Of a stretch of 64,000 nucleotides of DNA, positions 16,949 through 24,118 are shown piece by piece. Source of the stretch: CAZFZT01 sp964523675 (lineage in GTDB: Bacteria; Planctomycetota; Phycisphaerae; Phycisphaerales; SM1A02); the NCBI GenBank assembly GCA_964523675.1, contig CAZFZT010000008.1, forward strand, positions 1 to 64,000, given 5' to 3'. Numbering within the stretch: the first letter of the stretch is position 1; each line of letters begins with the position of its first letter. A model generated the notes under the pieces. That model did not search any database. It was not told the origin of the DNA and worked only from the letters and a program-made list of their open reading frames with translations. A program made the position numbers and the translations under genes.

Positions 16949-17239
16949 TTCGCTCCGCCGCGGCGGAGCGAACATCAGGCAACACTGCGCCCGGTGAACG
17001 TGCTCCATCACCTCCAGAAGAGCGCAGTTCTCCGGTGCAACTGCGCTTTGCTCCGCCGCAATGTCGAAGTTCTGCCGGGCAACATGCATCCTCTCCGGCC
17101 GAATACGATTGTTCACCGGCTGCGAAGCCACGACTTCGGGCGCATCATGCAAGATGATCTGGAGAACATCGATTTTCTCCAGTTTCGCCGAATGGGCTTC
17201 GGATGGCATCCGAGTGGCCTCCGGATCACATCCGTTTGG
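16949..17239. repeat. Hairpin-rich array with 21-bp period between rpsA and mrp
   Basis: Begins with a perfect 24-bp palindrome at 16949-16972 (TTCGCTCCGCCG and its complement). From about 16988 to 17239 the sequence can be cut into about twelve 21-bp units of loose consensus CTCCGGnnGnAnnnnGnnntt, for example those starting at 17030, 17051, 17072, 17093 and 17219. Several local hairpins lie inside, including AGCGCAGTT/AACTGCGCT (17021-17047) and CTGGAGAA/TTCTCCAG (17159-17182). A frame reads as degenerate heptapeptides, but codon bias does not support a gene. A better-conserved array with the same period lies at 60033-60242. Confidence 0.7.
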
Positions 17240-17287
17240 CGTTTAGATCACGCTTCGATGGCGTCGATCGATCGGCACCAGTTCACA

Positions 17288-17371
17288 GAGTACCGAGGAT
17301 CGAGTGCCGAGTACCGAGTAACAGACGGCCGCTTGCCTGTCACTCGGTACTCGCTCCTCGGTACTCGGTAC
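17288..17371. repeat. Inverted arrays of a 7-bp unit GAGTACC / GGTACTC (repeat family B)
   Basis: Left arm 17288-17322 is five 7-bp units (GAGTACC GAGGATC GAGTGCC GAGTACC and so on). The right arm 17342-17371 is the complementary series ACTCGGT ACTCGCT CCTCGGT ACTCGGT. The inner 12 nt pair perfectly around a spacer of about 22 nt. It ends 3 nt before the mrp stop codon on the minus strand, so in mrp mRNA it forms the 3' stem. There is no T-run. Confidence 0.9.
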
Positions 17372-17374
17372 GCC

Positions 17375-18493
17375 TTACCGCACCGACAGCGTCGGCTGCA
17401 CATACTTGCCGGCCATTGTTGCGATTGAGACCTGCTGGGCGAGCGACTTGCACAGATCATCGAGTTGCTGGGCGATCTCTTCGCTCACTTCCCAGTTCGT
17501 CAGCGGCGTGCCCCGGTCGCAGTTGGCGCGCATTTCCATGTGGATCGGCACCGCGCCGAGGAAGGGCAGGTTCATGTCGGCCGCCATCTGCTCCGCGCCT
17601 CCCCTGCCGAAGATGTCGTACTGCTTGCCGTCATCGCCGATGAAGTAACTCATGTTCTCGACGATGCCAAGCACATCGACGCCGAGTTGCTGGAACATGC
17701 GAACGGCCCGCCGAGCATCATCCTGCGCCACCCGCTGCGGCGTGCAAACCACAACAGCACCGGTAAGCGGCAGCAACTGCGCAAGCGTCAGCGGCACATC
17801 ACCCGTGCCCGGCGGCAGATCAACGATCAGATAATCAAGGTCACCCCAATCCGTTTGCGTAGCAAGTTGTTTGAACGCGCCATGCGCCTTTGGGCCGCGC
17901 CAGATCAGCGCGGATTCAGGATCGACGAGTTTCCCCAGCGTCATGGCTTTGATGCCATGCACTTCGAACGGCATGAGAATGTGGCCGCCGCTCTCGGTTG
18001 GCCGCGCCATGGTTTGGGCGTCTTCCAGGCCGAGCATCGTGGTCATGGAGGGGCCATAGATATCGCCGTCGAGCAGGCCGACCTTTGCGCCGAGCCGCGC
18101 TAAACCGCAAGCGGCGAGTGTTGCGACGGTGGATTTCCCCACGCCACCCTTTCCTGCGCCAACGGCGATGACGTGCTTCACGTTTGGAAGCGGACTTTGT
18201 TGATCGCGCAGTTTCTGATTCGGCGGCCGCACATCGGCTGTGAATTCGACCTTGACCTCCCCCACCTCGACATCCTCCTGCGACGCCTTCAACTCAACCG
18301 CCTCCACGATGTCCTGATGAATCCGATCCTTCATTGGACAGGCCGGCGTCGTCAGCTCGATGACGATCTCCACATCACCTGCTTCACCAACTTGAACGCC
18401 CTTGACCATGCCGAGCGTGACGAGATCCTTATGCAGGTCGGGATCCTGGACATTCTTGAGCGCTTCGTGGATGTGCTGCGTGTTAATGAGCAT
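17375..18493 (-). CDS. mrp: Mrp/NBP35-family Fe-S cluster carrier P-loop ATPase
   Basis: The ATG at 18493 gives 372 residues with the family's order. An N-terminal MIP18/DUF59 domain (1-85, with LTTPACPMKD) precedes a deviant Walker A GAGKGGVGKST (112-122), a MinD/ParA fold with LLDGDIYGPSM, and DYLIVDLPPGTGD. Mrp proteins carry 4Fe-4S clusters to apoproteins in the cytoplasm. The C-terminal segment that holds CxxC in many members reads SYFIGDDGKQYDIFGRGG here, with no cysteines, so cluster binding may differ. The frame extends upstream to 18637, but that part is not family-like. The plus-strand gene at 18749 is divergent. Confidence 0.92.
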   Translation of the reverse strand: MLINTQHIHEALKNVQDPDLHKDLVTLGMVKGVQVGEAGDVEIVIELTTPACPMKDRIHQDIVEAVELKASQEDVEVGEVKVEFTADVRPPNQKLRDQQSPLPNVKHVIAVGAGKGGVGKSTVATLAACGLARLGAKVGLLDGDIYGPSMTTMLGLEDAQTMARPTESGGHILMPFEVHGIKAMTLGKLVDPESALIWRGPKAHGAFKQLATQTDWGDLDYLIVDLPPGTGDVPLTLAQLLPLTGAVVVCTPQRVAQDDARRAVRMFQQLGVDVLGIVENMSYFIGDDGKQYDIFGRGGAEQMAADMNLPFLGAVPIHMEMRANCDRGTPLTNWEVSEEIAQQLDDLCKSLAQQVSIATMAGKYVQPTLSVR

Positions 18494-18748
18494 GGAACTG
18501 GTCGTGGTGTTGAGATTCCGGTGTTGTGCCGGCGGAGCTGTCAGGTTCAGCCAAGAGCGTCCGATCCTCCATTCGCTACAGCCGGTGCGAACCGCATCAT
18601 AGACCCACCCTGCGCCGCTTTCCGGTCTTTCCAGCAATAGTCATACGCCTCGAAGCGTTCTTATCAACAGAGCCGATAAAGAATGAAGCGTGCGGGGAAC
18701 TGTTCCGCACTCATGTTCGTCGGAACGCCACTCCACAGGAGCAACTTT

Positions 18749-19573
18749 ATGAAGCAGGTCAAGTCAATCGCAGCCGCCGCCGTGTCGGTGTCGCTCTTTC
18801 TGGTCGGCCCCGTCGGAGCAGACGATGCCAAGACTCAATCCAATTCCGATCGGACTCAGGTGAAGCAAGCCGAGACAGATCGGCGCTCCCGACCGCTCCT
18901 TTCCGGTCCCCGTGTGGAAGAGCGCGCACAGCGACATTCACGGGTTGATCGAATGGGTGAGCAGCAACAGACCGGCGCGGGGCCAATCCGGCCGATGGCG
19001 TGGATTCGCATGGCTCGCTCTCTCGATCTGACTGAATCTCAGCTCCAGCAGATCGATCAGCTCGTCACGAGATTTCGTGAAGCCCAACAGCAATTTCATG
19101 CAGAGCACCAAGAAGCGATTGAGGCACTGAGGCGTTCATTACAGCAGGCGCGCAAAGAACAGGATCGAGCCGGAGCACGGGAAGCGCTGGGCCAATTCCA
19201 AGCCCTGCGCGCTCAGGGGCCAAATCCGGAGCGGCTGCAAAGAGCGATCTGGGGCGTCCTGACAGCGGCGCAGCAGGAGAAGCTGCAGGAACGTATCGCC
19301 CATTTCCGAAAGCAGCGCGAAGAACAGATGCGGCAGCAGCGGTTGGATCGCGGAAATCGGCCGGGAGTGAGAGGCGCAGAGAGTGAGGAGGCAGTGCGCA
19401 GCAGGCAAGGGCTTCGCCGCCAAGCTGTCGATCAGCGCAGCCAAGTACGCCGCAGCAATGACGCTGACGAAGGAATCTCCCATACGAAGAGGGCGCGCAA
19501 TCGAACGATCGTTCGGCCAGAAAAGCGCGAGGAACATCGTGAACAGCGGCGCGGCAATCGCAAACCGCGTTAA
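18749..19573 (+). CDS. Periplasmic Spy/CpxP-like (LTxxQ) basic protein
   Basis: The ATG at 18749 follows AGGAG at 18737-18741 and yields a signal peptide with core AAAAVSVSLFLVGPVGA. The mature protein (274 residues in total) has LDLTESQLQQIDQLVTRFRE around residue 95, followed by a long Gln/Arg/Glu-rich amphipathic helix. This is the pattern of Spy/CpxP/ZraP periplasmic proteins built on LTxxQ motifs. A second motif may be VLTAAQQEKLQ near residue 175. The last 80 residues are strongly basic and probably disordered. A chaperone or metal-stress role is the family-based inference. Confidence 0.7.
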   Translation: MKQVKSIAAAAVSVSLFLVGPVGADDAKTQSNSDRTQVKQAETDRRSRPLLSGPRVEERAQRHSRVDRMGEQQQTGAGPIRPMAWIRMARSLDLTESQLQQIDQLVTRFREAQQQFHAEHQEAIEALRRSLQQARKEQDRAGAREALGQFQALRAQGPNPERLQRAIWGVLTAAQQEKLQERIAHFRKQREEQMRQQRLDRGNRPGVRGAESEEAVRSRQGLRRQAVDQRSQVRRSNDADEGISHTKRARNRTIVRPEKREEHREQRRGNRKPR

Positions 19574-19606
19574 ACTCTGCGCTATCACATCTCATGTCAA
19601 AAGCCA

Positions 19607-19643
19607 CAAGCCCGGGCAGGCCATGTCCCGGGCCTTGTTGTTG
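19607..19643. terminator. Probable terminator between convergent genes
   Basis: CAAGCCCGGG (19607-19616) pairs with CCCGGGCCTTG (19627-19637), one base bulged, then TTGTTG. It lies between the plus gene ending at 19573 and the minus gene ending at 19673, so it could serve both. Confidence 0.6.
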
Positions 19644-19672
19644 TGGAGAGTGCGTCACCACCCCGCAGTGAA

Positions 19673-20566
19673 CTATTTGAGGACGTAGAGGACAACAACC
19701 CAGATAACGGGGATCCAGAAGACGAGCGACAGCGCGATCCAATCCACATAGGGCCGCGCTCCTTCCGGAATGAGTCGAAGCGGCAATGCAAGCAGATTCA
19801 AAGCCGTGATTGCAATGCGGAGCGCACGTTTGGGTTCGGCAACTTCCTTGAGCCAGGATGCGATGGCCTCGAGCAGCCGCATCAGCAAGTCAGCACGTGA
19901 TGCTGCACTCTTCACCTTCGTCGCAGCGCTTCCCGATTCCATCAACTGCTCCGACTCCATACGGCTGATGGCATCGGATGTGGCCTCACTCAGGTCAGCA
20001 TTCAAGATCGTACTCGCCACTTCGTGAGTTTCGAGCTCCTCTTGCGCCGGCGCATCGGGAATTTCTTGCGTGCTGGGTGCTGCGGTTTCGTCGTGCTGCT
20101 CAGCGTCGCTGCTGTGCGAGAGATCCTCGTTCACTTCTCCGCCGCTGCGCAGGATCTCGCCATCGTCCCCATCCGCTGGAAGAGCATCGGCTGCCGGTGC
20201 CGGCATTCCACCATCGTCGGCGTCTTCCTCCATCGCCGCACTGGTGTCCGTTGCCGCCGCCTCGACTTCTTCGGATTGCTCGGTGCGCCGCTCGTCCTCG
20301 TCAAACGAGTCGCCCAGCAATTCTTCGACGCTGGCAAAGACGGATTCGATCACATCATCCGCACCTTCGGCAAGTTCTGCATCGACCTCATCCAGCGACG
20401 GTCGCCGCCCTCCCACATAGCGGGTGTCCCTCACGACACTTGAAAGCGTATCTGCAGCAGACTGCGCGCGGCTCAGCGCCGCCTCTGCATCGGAAGCGGC
20501 TTTCTCGTCAGGAACAATCACGCCGTCGAAGGCGCTTTGCGACTCGTCCGAACGCGTCTTAGCCAT
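19673..20566 (-). CDS. Acidic protein with C-terminal membrane segments
   Basis: About 297 residues, not recognised. Residues 1-180 are extremely rich in Asp, Glu, Ala and Ser and look disordered (EEDADDGGMPAPAAD and similar). A basic/amphipathic stretch with LMRLLEAIASWLKEVAEPKRALRIAI follows, then two hydrophobic helices ending in WIPVIWVVVLYVLK at the very C-terminus. This suggests a membrane-anchored acidic tail in the cytoplasm. The ATG at 20566 (MAKTRSDES) is preferred because the upstream ATG at 20629 begins just beside a hairpin. Function unknown. Confidence 0.7.
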   Translation of the reverse strand: MAKTRSDESQSAFDGVIVPDEKAASDAEAALSRAQSAADTLSSVVRDTRYVGGRRPSLDEVDAELAEGADDVIESVFASVEELLGDSFDEDERRTEQSEEVEAAATDTSAAMEEDADDGGMPAPAADALPADGDDGEILRSGGEVNEDLSHSSDAEQHDETAAPSTQEIPDAPAQEELETHEVASTILNADLSEATSDAISRMESEQLMESGSAATKVKSAASRADLLMRLLEAIASWLKEVAEPKRALRIAITALNLLALPLRLIPEGARPYVDWIALSLVFWIPVIWVVVLYVLK

Positions 20567-20633
20567 AGCCGCATCACTTATCGGTTTATGCTGAGCGTCC
20601 CTTTGCACAACTGCGCGACTTGGCCTCATGCAG

Positions 20634-20657
20634 GCCGGGTTGTCGCTCCAACCCGGC
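20634..20657. repeat. REP-like hairpin GCCGGGTTG / CAACCCGGC
   Basis: A 9-bp perfect stem (20634-20642 with 20649-20657) and a 6-nt loop lie 1 nt from the stop of the flavoenzyme gene on the minus strand. No T-run follows, so it may protect the mRNA 3' end or be a dispersed palindrome rather than a terminator. Confidence 0.7.
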
Positions 20658-20658
20658 G

Positions 20659-21822
20659 TTATCGGAGCGTTCGCCGTCCCATTCTCAGAAAGTCGATGGG
20701 ATGTGCGGTGCCGCCATTGAGCGCGATGTCAGCCAGCACTTCACCGAGGACCGTCGCAAACTTGAACCCATGTCCGCTCAACCCCGCCGCAAAGTGCACG
20801 TTCGAATGATTCGGGTGCGCATCAATGAGAAAGTGGCTGTCCGAAGTATTGGTATAGAGACAGATCGCCAGTGACAGAATTGGTCCGCTTTCGCCGGGGA
20901 AGACCTCACGCATGATCGCCTCAATTTCCTCACGATCATCCTGTGTCGGTGTTCGATTCACCTCATCCGGCGTCGTTTCGGAACCCGCCATATGCCGCGC
21001 GATCTTGACGCCAGGCCGTCCACTGCCCGGCAGCAGCGGAAAACCGTAAAGCAGTGCTCCGGGCACCTGTGGATCATCCATGCCCCATACGTTGAAGCGA
21101 TCCAGAGCGAACGCTTCCGGGTGTCTCGGCCAGAACCAGCCCAACACTTGGCGCGAAACGCGCAGCTTCAAGTCCAGTTCTTGCATCAAACTGCCGGCCC
21201 ATGCGCCTCCACAAACAACGAGCTGGGATGCCTCATACACATCGCGGGATGTTTCGATCACGACATAACCATCCTCAGCAGTCCACCGCAGCACCGGTTC
21301 ATGAGCCCGGAACTGTGCGCCGCTGCGCAGCGCCAGGTCCGTCATCGCTTCGATCGCAACCTCCGGCCGAATGATGCCCGCGCTTGGCTCAAAGACGGCT
21401 TCATAGGTGCTTGGTACGTGGAACATCGGGAAGCGCTTTTTCAGCTCCGCTGCGCTGAGTCGCTCATGCGGCAGACCATGCGTTGCTGCCGCCTCAAGCG
21501 ACCCCGGCACCAGGTCTCCGGGTGGCGCCACCGGGTCACCCATGAAAACCGCCCCCGTCACGTGGAAGAGCGTTCGTCCCGAGCGCTGCTCGAGTTCTTG
21601 CCACAACGCGTGAGCCCGCTTCAACAGCGGAACGTAAGACTCATGCTCGTAATACGCCAGCCGGATCATGCGCGAGTCCCCATGGTGACTTCCCAGCGAA
21701 TGGGGGATCGAAAACTGCTCAAAACCGATCACCTTTGCACGACGTTGCGCTGCTTCATAGGCGGTGGCTGCCCCGGTCGCACCCAAGCCGATAACAGCTA
21801 CATCAAAACGGTTGCGGCCCAT
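20659..21822 (-). CDS. Monomeric sarcosine oxidase / N-methyl-amino-acid oxidase family flavoenzyme
   Basis: 387 residues from the ATG at 21822; a second in-frame ATG lies at 21849, and neither has a clear ribosome site. The FAD-binding Rossmann motif is VAVIGLGATGAATAYE, then GFEQFSIPHSLGSHHGDSR, the flavin-contact segment of MSOX/MTOX. C321 in AICLYTNTSD corresponds to the cysteine that covalently binds FAD in this family. GLSGHGFKFATVLGE near the C-terminus closes the FAD site. The enzyme oxidatively demethylates sarcosine or similar N-methyl amines, producing formaldehyde and peroxide; the precise substrate is unclear. Confidence 0.9.
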   Translation of the reverse strand: MGRNRFDVAVIGLGATGAATAYEAAQRRAKVIGFEQFSIPHSLGSHHGDSRMIRLAYYEHESYVPLLKRAHALWQELEQRSGRTLFHVTGAVFMGDPVAPPGDLVPGSLEAAATHGLPHERLSAAELKKRFPMFHVPSTYEAVFEPSAGIIRPEVAIEAMTDLALRSGAQFRAHEPVLRWTAEDGYVVIETSRDVYEASQLVVCGGAWAGSLMQELDLKLRVSRQVLGWFWPRHPEAFALDRFNVWGMDDPQVPGALLYGFPLLPGSGRPGVKIARHMAGSETTPDEVNRTPTQDDREEIEAIMREVFPGESGPILSLAICLYTNTSDSHFLIDAHPNHSNVHFAAGLSGHGFKFATVLGEVLADIALNGGTAHPIDFLRMGRRTLR

Positions 21823-21958
21823 GGGCGAAGAGTGTAACCGGCTCCACATGCGTTCGCTTTGGTTACCTAGTTTGTCCGATTCCTACACAACATTGCGATC
21901 GCGCTGGAACAGAAGCCCAAAGGGTGCGTAACCAAATGCTGTATCGGAAACTGAACCT

Positions 21959-22288
21959 ATGCTGCACGACCAAGTGTTTTCGCAGGCCACAGGAGAGTCC
22001 GCCGTTGCCCTTCCGGATCGACGCAAAGGATGCCGGGTGCCGTTCCCGGCTGAACTGCTGCTCATCTGGCATCACGACCTTCGCAATGCAATCCGGTACA
22101 GGATCATCGATGCGAGTGACGGCGGCTTTCGAATTGAGTCGGCTGTGCCATTGCTCGACGGCATGACTGGCATGGCGCTCAAGATGCTCCCTGGCGGCGA
22201 GCCGATTGATCAGACCGTCTGCGTTGCTTGGGCGCGGCCGATTGCAGACGTACCCGGCCGACATGAGGTTGGCCTGAGATATCTTTGA
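21959..22288 (+). CDS. PilZ-domain protein (probable c-di-GMP receptor)
   Basis: 109 residues, a single PilZ domain. RRKGCR at 21-26 fits the RxxxR motif that grips c-di-GMP, and DASDGG at 51-56 fits the [DN]xSxxG motif. The beta-barrel strands end in the typical GRHEVGLRYL. Stand-alone PilZ proteins relay c-di-GMP levels to motility, exopolysaccharide or secretion machinery through a partner. No ribosome-binding site is evident upstream of the ATG. It is transcribed away from the sarcosine-oxidase gene. Confidence 0.85.
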   Translation: MLHDQVFSQATGESAVALPDRRKGCRVPFPAELLLIWHHDLRNAIRYRIIDASDGGFRIESAVPLLDGMTGMALKMLPGGEPIDQTVCVAWARPIADVPGRHEVGLRYL

Positions 22289-22307
22289 GCGTCCACTTCA
22301 TTGGCGA

Positions 22308-22387
22308 CGGCCTCCGGCCCCTGAAACGTCGCCCACCCCGGCTGGAGGAGCCGGGCTGGGCACCTTTCGGGGGCCGGCGGCCGTTTT
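22308..22387. repeat. Large cruciform-forming inverted repeat downstream of the PilZ gene
   Basis: Outer arms CGGCCTCCGGCCCCTGAAA (22308-22326) and its near-complement at 22365-22383 enclose an inner hairpin CCCACCCCGGCT-ggagg-AGCCGGGCTGGG (22333-22360). Four Ts follow (22384-22387). It starts 19 nt after the PilZ stop, so it may terminate transcription, but it is much larger than needed and resembles a mobile palindrome. The remaining ~130 nt before the aminotransferase gene show nothing else. Confidence 0.75.
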
Positions 22388-22520
22388 GCGCAGCAGACAA
22401 ATGCGCGAAAGCGGTAAGGAATCGATGATCAAACGGGTAGAGGCGGCGAGCCAATCGGTCGCGGCACAAGTGTAGGGGTCGCCGGCTTGCGGGCCGCACC
22501 CTTATCCCGCTCGTCGTATC

Positions 22521-23951
22521 ATGTACGCCGTGCCACTCGACGTCGTGAAACTTCTGAACGAGAACTGCGGCCGCAACTACGACCTGCATCGCGCGCATGT
22601 CAATCCGCAATTCACAAGCGTCCTCAAAACGATCGGATTTGATCGGTGCTATGTGAAAGCCGAGGGTCAGTATCTGTGGGACAGCAACGGGACGCGGTAC
22701 CTCGATCTACTCGGCGGCTATGCAGTCTTCAACTTCGGGCGCAATCACCCCGCGATACGTCAGGCCCTTGTCGATTTCATCAATGCCGGGTATCCGTCAC
22801 TCGTCCAGATGGAGGCCCCGCTGCTCTCCGGCTTGCTGGCTCAAGAATTGAAGAAGCGCGTGCAGCGCGAACTTGAGATTGTCTACTTCACCAACAGTGG
22901 CGCAGAGGGCATTGAAACCGCCATTAAGTTTGCCCGCTGCGCGACAGGACGACACGTCGTACTTCATTGCGAGAAGGCCTTCCACGGCCTGTCCATGGGC
23001 GCGCTTTCGCTCAATGGGGACCAATCGTTTCGGCAGGGCTTTTCACCATTCCTGCCTGAGACGCGGCAGATTCCCTTCAATGATCTGGACGCCCTGGAGC
23101 GAGCGCTGTCAGCACAGGATGTCGGAGCGTTCGTCGTTGAACCGATACAAGGCAAAGGCGTTCACATTCCTGCACCGGGCTACCTCGCGCAGGCGGCTGC
23201 ACTGTGCAGAAAACACGGCGCGCTTTTCATCGTGGATGAGGTGCAAACCGGCATCGGACGGACAGGGAAATTCCTTGCCATTGACCATGAGCCGGCTTGC
23301 GAACCGGACATCATCGTTCTCTCCAAGGCGCTTTCCGGCGGTTTCGTGCCAGTTGGCGCCGTCATGTGCCGCAAGCGGATCTATGAGAAGGTTTTTTCGT
23401 CGATGGACCGCGCCGTCGTTCATTCCTCAACGTTCGGCCAGGGTTCGCTCGCCATGGTGGCCGGTCTTGCTTCACTTTCGGCTTTCGATGAGGAGAACGT
23501 CTGTACCAACGCCGATCGCATGGGTGCAATGATTCGTGAAGGCATTGAGGCCTTGATTCCGAGATTCGACCTGCTGCATGGCGTGCGGCAGCGCGGCTTG
23601 ATGATCGGCATTCAGTTCGGACCGCCCTCCGGTGGCCTGCGCTCGCTCGGCCTGCAGGCGGCTTGGTCAGCCATCAACAAAATGGATGCCAACCTCTTTC
23701 CGCAGGCCGTGACGATGCCGCTGCTTGACACGCATCACATTCTTACCCAGGTCGCAGGGCATCAGACGAACGTGGTTAAGCTCATCCCGCCTCTCATCAT
23801 CACAGAAGAGGACGTTCGTCATTTTCTAAGCGCTTTCGAGCAGGTCTGCGAGGAGCTCCACCGATTTCCAGGGCCGGTGTGGAGCGTTCTGACGAAGCTC
23901 GGACGCAACGCGCTCTCACAGCGCAAGCATCGCACGGCCGCGACGTGGTGA
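22521..23951 (+). CDS. Class III aminotransferase, HpnO-like
   Basis: 476 residues, fold-type I PLP aminotransferase of the ornithine/acetylornithine class. It has FTNSGAEGIETAIKFAR (phosphate loop), FIVDEVQTGIGRTG (Asp239 for the pyridine nitrogen) and K269 in VLSKALSGGF for the Schiff base. The N-terminus NPQFTSVLKTIGFDRCYVKAEG and the tight partnership with an MMPL-type exporter downstream resemble HpnO, which aminates bacteriohopanetetrol precursors. No hopanoid cyclase lies in the window, so the substrate is inferred. The exporter gene starts 167 nt downstream on the same strand. Confidence 0.85.
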   Translation: MYAVPLDVVKLLNENCGRNYDLHRAHVNPQFTSVLKTIGFDRCYVKAEGQYLWDSNGTRYLDLLGGYAVFNFGRNHPAIRQALVDFINAGYPSLVQMEAPLLSGLLAQELKKRVQRELEIVYFTNSGAEGIETAIKFARCATGRHVVLHCEKAFHGLSMGALSLNGDQSFRQGFSPFLPETRQIPFNDLDALERALSAQDVGAFVVEPIQGKGVHIPAPGYLAQAAALCRKHGALFIVDEVQTGIGRTGKFLAIDHEPACEPDIIVLSKALSGGFVPVGAVMCRKRIYEKVFSSMDRAVVHSSTFGQGSLAMVAGLASLSAFDEENVCTNADRMGAMIREGIEALIPRFDLLHGVRQRGLMIGIQFGPPSGGLRSLGLQAAWSAINKMDANLFPQAVTMPLLDTHHILTQVAGHQTNVVKLIPPLIITEEDVRHFLSAFEQVCEELHRFPGPVWSVLTKLGRNALSQRKHRTAATW

Positions 23952-24118
23952 GCCAGTGGGTACGGCCAGATGCACCGCTGGATTTCCTACGGCAAGGTTC
24001 AATCCCACCTCAATAAAATGACTCATGTCATCGGCAGCACATTCTGCGATATGCTGCTCGACTTGCTTCCTTTGGGCACCCCCCTGCTCGCTGTACCACC
24101 TGATTCACGCCCACCCTC

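Noticed and set aside
16703..17428. Plus-strand frame overlapping the end of rpsA and running to 17428
   Set aside because: It is out of frame with rpsA, crosses a strong terminator and runs through hairpin arrays; no family motif.
19065..19742. Antisense cysteine- and arginine-rich frame opposite the Spy-like gene
   Set aside because: The plus-strand gene has a good ribosome site, a signal peptide and a family motif; the antisense frame has none.
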